Shown here: piece by piece, positions 48,401-54,400 of the stretch | Numbering within the stretch: position 1 is the stretch's first letter | Layout of the letters: each line of letters starts with the position of its first letter | Assembly: GCA_964019135.1 (NCBI GenBank) | Contig: OZ025263.1 | Location: 25,419,639 to 25,483,638, forward strand | Origin: Arenicola marina | Lineage: Eukaryota; Annelida; Polychaeta; Arenicolidae | DNA: 64,000 bases | Reading direction: 5' to 3' | Made by a program: the position numbers and the translations under genes | Notes under the pieces: model-generated | Seen by the model: only the letters and a program-made list of their open reading frames with translations | Told to the model about the DNA's origin: nothing | Database searches by the model: none

Positions 48401-51400
48401 CTGAGATGTCGCGCCGGCCCCTGGTTAATAGGAGGCCAAGGGGAGTTAAATGTCTGGCCCACCGAAAGTACACTTATGCGCGACAATAGGGGTCTTTAAG
48501 CCTAAACTATTTTATGTCTCTGCGAATTCGTAACTATAATTTTTATTCCTCTATGAAACGTATCTTTAGACTATATTTTCTCACTACCCTCCGCTTTCAT
48601 GGCTAACAGTCTGTGGTTTAAAGGCGCCCACGGATTGGTTGCCTGTACAAGCCTTGCGAGGTTTATTACCGAACGTTATCGTCGCATTGAGAACTTTGAC
48701 GTTATCACCGATACACACCTCACACACAATGGATTTCATCAGTCCCATGACGAAAGGTTCTTAACACATCTTGCGGGACCTAATTGTTAACAAATGATCA
48801 TTAAATAGTCATTGTTAAACAAACATAGAAAGATTCCTGCCCAAACTAAGGTCAAACCTAGCAATGAGAATATCTAGTATAGTGCGAAACTCTTGTTCGA
48901 GAAAATAAAGATGCAATACCCACACAGATGATTAAACAGTCAACATATTTTTGGAACCGCAGGTAAGCAGTGATGAATCCCGAAAATGTAGCGCAGTGCC
49001 GTAATTTTGTGACGTTATATGGATTCATTTAATACAATCTAACATTCCTTTAAACCACCAAAGTGTCATTGTCCTTCCAGCCAGCTTCCCAACTGGGTTA
49101 TGTGGCTTGCCTATAAAACCATGATTGGTTTCCGTGTCATACGCGTGATAGCTACTTCATCATTAACGCAAAGGCCTCGTGGGTGGCTTGTAGAAAGTGA
49201 CCCTGTCCCATATAAGCTAAATTACCATATATTTGTTCTGTCAGAGATAACTGGCCGATCGAATGCCTAATCAATATTATGAAATATATGAGCCGTGATT
49301 GATACTGATGTTGTGTTTCTTGTTTCAGCACGTCGAAAGCCTAAACCAAAAACTCCAGGTAAAGCCACTACTGAGCAATCCATGCGTCAGGTCCACCAAG
49401 TGACATATACATGATTTATTATTTATTATCATTTATTATTTACTTAGCTCACTATTATCATAATATACTATGATCAGTTTAGACGGATATTACTCTTGTA
49501 ATTCAATTCCGACGGTTATATATGTGTCTCGTCGCTGAAGCTGAGCAATACTTACATCTATAGACTACTGCCGGCTACATTTTCTATTACTAACTATTGG
49601 AAGGATTACTAATTAATGTGTTATAACCAGTACCTTGGGCGCCAGGGATGGCATTACGTTAAGCTTTCCTCTTCTTCACAGCCCCTCTCCCGCCTCCCAA
49701 GATACACTATGGAGACCTACCTTTCCCAGGCCCGTGTGAGTTACATCTCTCGATCTGGCGACCATCTCCGCAGAAATATCAACATCTATGAATTGGAATA
49801 ACTATAGTCTTATCGACCTCCTTATATACATCTTTATTCTTCATATTAGTATTTATTATTATTGTTATTAGTATTACTATGTTACGGTTGTTGACTTTAA
49901 GTAAAACGTATATAAAATGCCAATTCTAAGCCGATATATTACTGTATGCACCCATGCTGCTGTACATCCCAAAGTCATGCTGTTCGTTTCCATGAATCAC
50001 AGGAGCCTCAATTGCGGGTAGGTGGGGCGGACATATGAGTGTTGCCGCCTCCCCCCCCCCCCCCACCCCCGCCAGACCCACCCACCCGCGATTGGGGCTC
50101 ATGGGCATGAATAAAGATGTTCTTGAGGTTACGGTTGATGACTTGCTACCCCCGCCCCCCTTTCTCTCCCCAGTATTAACCCTATCACTGTTACTCTCCC
50201 ACCCCAGGGGGTCTGCGGAAGTTCAGACACGCGGCGTACGCTGTGTTTTTCTCCAAGGCGCTGCCAAAGATCCTAAGGAAGGTAAAAAATACAGCACTGA
50301 CCATGCAAGTGCCAAAGCACGTGCACCTAACATATCAAGGTATCAAGTACATCGATTTCTGATATAATATAGGATGGATCTCTGGACGACATGTGCGTGG
50401 CATAGCATTTTACCAGAATCTGTGCGTGTTAAAGGTCCCATTGATTAGTCATGTTCTGTGGTCATCTCCCGTTTAGATAAATATCTGCTATATGACGACC
50501 GTCATATACGACGAATTTCATATATGACGACTTTCATATATGACCACGTCAAATATGAAATAAAACGGTCGTATAGGGTCTGTAAGTGACATCACGGACA
50601 GCGCGCGCTCACCTCCAGCGAATTCGGTTTTGGGTACATGACGCTTCACCGCCCCATATACAAAGCATAGGGAGCTCTTTGTAATGGTGTGAAACGCACA
50701 GAAAACCAGCGTCTTGCGATTGAAAACTAGTACGAGTATGAAGGTACACCCCCAAACATTTATTCCATATGGTTTTCAAATCTAACATTGCATTCATATC
50801 TCAAACATCAGTGAGTCTAGTTTGAGGCCCATAGTAAAGTATAGGGACCCGCTGACGCGTTGTACCCAGAACGGTTGTTTCTAGAGGTGAGCGCACGCTG
50901 TCTGTGACGTCACTTACAGACCCTATTTCTGCGTACGTCATAATGACATACGCTCTTACAGCTAGGGGCCAAGTATTCGAAATTAACAATATATTGACAT
51001 AAACATATTTATTAACATATAACACTCACGAGACACGTGATCGTCCGTGAAGTCCCACGCACGGTTGGAGGTTGGAAATGAGAAATGACATCATCAACAG
51101 ATCAAAACTTTCTGTGACTGCTTTCAGCGGAAGCTGGGTGAAGGGACGTACGACCGGTCCCTACCCAGGGAGAACATTTTGTTCGCCATCCGCCTGAAGG
51201 AGGCCGTGGCGGCCATACACAACATCTACCTGCGGGTGAGTCACACACTCCAGGGGTCACACCCCCTAAGGGTCACCTACCCGGGGTCACACCCCCCAGG
51301 GGTCACACCCCCAGGGGTCACACCCCCAAAAGGGTCACGCCCCCAGGGGTCACACCCCCAGGGGTCACACCCCCAAAAGGGTCACGCCCCTAGGGATCAC

Positions 51401-54400
51401 ACCCCCAGGGGTCAAACCCCCAGGGGTCACACCCCACAGATGTCACACCCGCAGGGGTCACACCCCCAGGGGTCACACCCCCTGGGGTCACACCCCCCAG
51501 GAGTCACACCCCCCAGGGGTCACACCACAAGGGGTCACACCCCCAGGGGTCGCACCCCCAGGGGTCACACACCCAGGGGTCACACCCCCAGGGGTCACAC
51601 CCACAGGGGTCACACCCCCAGGGGTCACACCCCCAGGGGTCACACACCCCAGGGGTCACACACCCCAGGGGTCACACCCCCAGGGGTCACACCCCCCAGG
51701 GGTCACACCCCCAGGGGTCACACTCCCCAGGGATCACACCCCTTCCCAGGGGTTACACCCTAGGGGTCACAACCCAGGGTCACACCCCCAAGGATCATAC
51801 TCCCCAGGGGTCATACCCCCCACGGTTCACACCTCTTACGGGTCCAGGGGTCATAACTTAGGGGGCAAACTCCAGAGGGCGCACCCCCCACAGGCCCCCC
51901 CACCCCCCCAGGGGACACACTCCCTAACGGTCGTTGTCACTTCAGATTATATTGCAATTTTACAATTTAAAAATACGCGTGCTGCAGCTAAGAAATGAAG
52001 GTCGTTTGCTCGTCGGTGTGGTTGGTAAGATACAATAAGCTAAAGTTTTATATACCGTCGGTATGTAAAAATCAACAATAAACATTAGCACAAGTGGCAT
52101 GCATATAGTTTTCCCATTATCCATGCATAATGCTTCATAATCACGTATATATATCTAAGCGTCGTTTCATATTAAACTGTCAAAGTCCCCCCGCATGTGT
52201 GTGTGTCTGTGTGCTGCAGCCTGGCAACAAGATCGGCCAGATCCTGCGTCAGTTCACTGGGGACGGGTCCGCGGACCTGACGCTGGCCACGCAGCAGGGC
52301 GGAGCGGGCAGCGACCAGAAGTCTGCCTCAGAGAACCTCAGCTACATCATGGAGAACATCGTCTACGAGATGACAGACATCATGGTAAAGTCCACTGGTG
52401 ACGTCACTCTATTGTTCTCTCGCTACATTGTTTTTCTGTAACGTAGTAACCTCAGCTACATCATGGAGAACATAGACTTCGAGATGACAGACATAATGGT
52501 AAAGTCCACTGGTGACGTCACTCCATTGTTCTCGCGCGACATTGTTTTTCTGTACTGTAGTGTGTTTGAGTCACAAGGACGTAGGTTTTACATAAATTAA
52601 CGTCCTCGGAAAACCACATGACCAGATAACTCCTCGGGCTTCGCTCTTGGATTCTGTCGTGTTCCTTGGACATTAACTTACACGTAGTACCCCGTCCACG
52701 TTAATGGCGCGGGTCTAAGCGTGGGTCGTTCTTCTCTGTTGGGGGAACTACTGTAGCATGGTAAGTCACATATTGCTAATGTGTGACAGTTACTACAATA
52801 GCGATTTCACGATTGTTAGTATTGAATACAACTGATTATTGACATTCGCGCCTTCAACAATCCGCACTGCCACTCTAGTGATATTCGGTTCTCGTTTAAT
52901 TGACATCGGCCCTCGACAATACCGCCCAAGTGACATTCTACAGGTTATACGACCACGTGATAAATCAAGAAGAATACCGCGACCAATATCTTAGTTATCA
53001 ACACGCAAATGGAATTTAATACTATGGTGGACAGAATCTAAAATGAGGCCTACTCATTTTTATAATTCTGGCACGATTGTCATATTCTCTGCGTCTGTTC
53101 ATGTTGACTGTTGTTCTCCACAGCCGCCAGAAGGCGTGCTGGGCACGCACCGCAAGGCTGTTGTGTTCGACATGCTGCAGGACGCCAAGCAGTACCCCAA
53201 GGGATACCTCTGGCAGCTCGAATACGTAAGTGCGCACCACTCAAAAATACCACTGCCAAGGAACCTGCAGAGGCGATGAAGGATGAATGCATGAAAATGC
53301 CCCACGTTGCTTTAAATAATGAACTATGACCTGATAAACCAGGATGTGTGTATAACGCGTCTCATTGACTGGACATGATGAACTGTGGTCTGATAAAGTA
53401 GGATGGGTGTAAGTTATAACATGTCTCACGGACTGGAAATGGAGAACTAAATGGCCTGATAGACCGGGATTTTTATATAACACACGCCATTTTGTTTGCA
53501 GGATCTTGTGCCGATGGACTCTACCGGGCGCACCGCCAACATCGGTGAATACGGAGCCTACGTGTTAATAACGGGACTGTTCCTCGGCCGTGGGCTCATC
53601 ACGACGGTAGGCAACCATTCTATATACCCACCCACCCTAATGTTAATATCCTACATGATGCTGGATATATTGGCGCATATCTCGCATTGCTGAGCGGGCT
53701 CAGACGCCCCCCCCCCACCCACCATCCTTCCCTAAACCCCACAACGAAAAAAAAACGAGGGCGGGGGTGGGAGGGAAAAACATAGGTATGCAGCACCCAG
53801 CCTAAATCCTGTATCCGCCTCTAGTATATATGTAGTGGATATTTCTTTCTTACAACTTTCTTTACTTTCGTTATAATGTAATAATATATATGTTGACAAT
53901 CGGGTTGATATAATGCAATTAGTTACAAAGCATGTGTGTTCGCCACGTACCTCGCTTCCTGGCGCCATCGTCTAGGGAACAGCTTGTGACATAATTAATT
54001 AAGATTATTATTATTATTATTATTATTTCATTATTGTTTTTATTTATTCTGTAGCTTCTGCTAAAACCAGTGGAGTACGGTTTGACAGAATCCCAGCCTG
54101 GCTACAGAGGTCAGCAGAACCTCAAGGTCATTGCCTCCATGTTCACCTACCTGCTCAGAAAGGTGTACGTTACATCCAAGCAGCAGCCACTGGTAAGACA
54201 CGCCTGAGTACAGTTACACATACAGCACTACAGCAGCCACTGGTAAGACACGCCTGAGTACAGTTACACATACAGCACTACAGCAGCCACTGGTAAGACA
54301 CGCTTGAGTACAGTTACATATACAGCACTACATCAGCCACTGGTAAGACACGCCTGAGTACAGTTACACATACAGCACTACAGCAGCCACTGGTAAGACA

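Noticed and set aside
51179..51763. 194-codon frame as an independent gene
   Set aside because: Its first 19 codons are the end of a real exon (IRLKEAVAAIHNIYLR); the rest is the intronic array after a strong donor.
53022..53329. Minus-strand and second plus-strand frames over exon 53124-53225
   Set aside because: They shadow a plus-strand exon whose frame and phases fit its neighbours.
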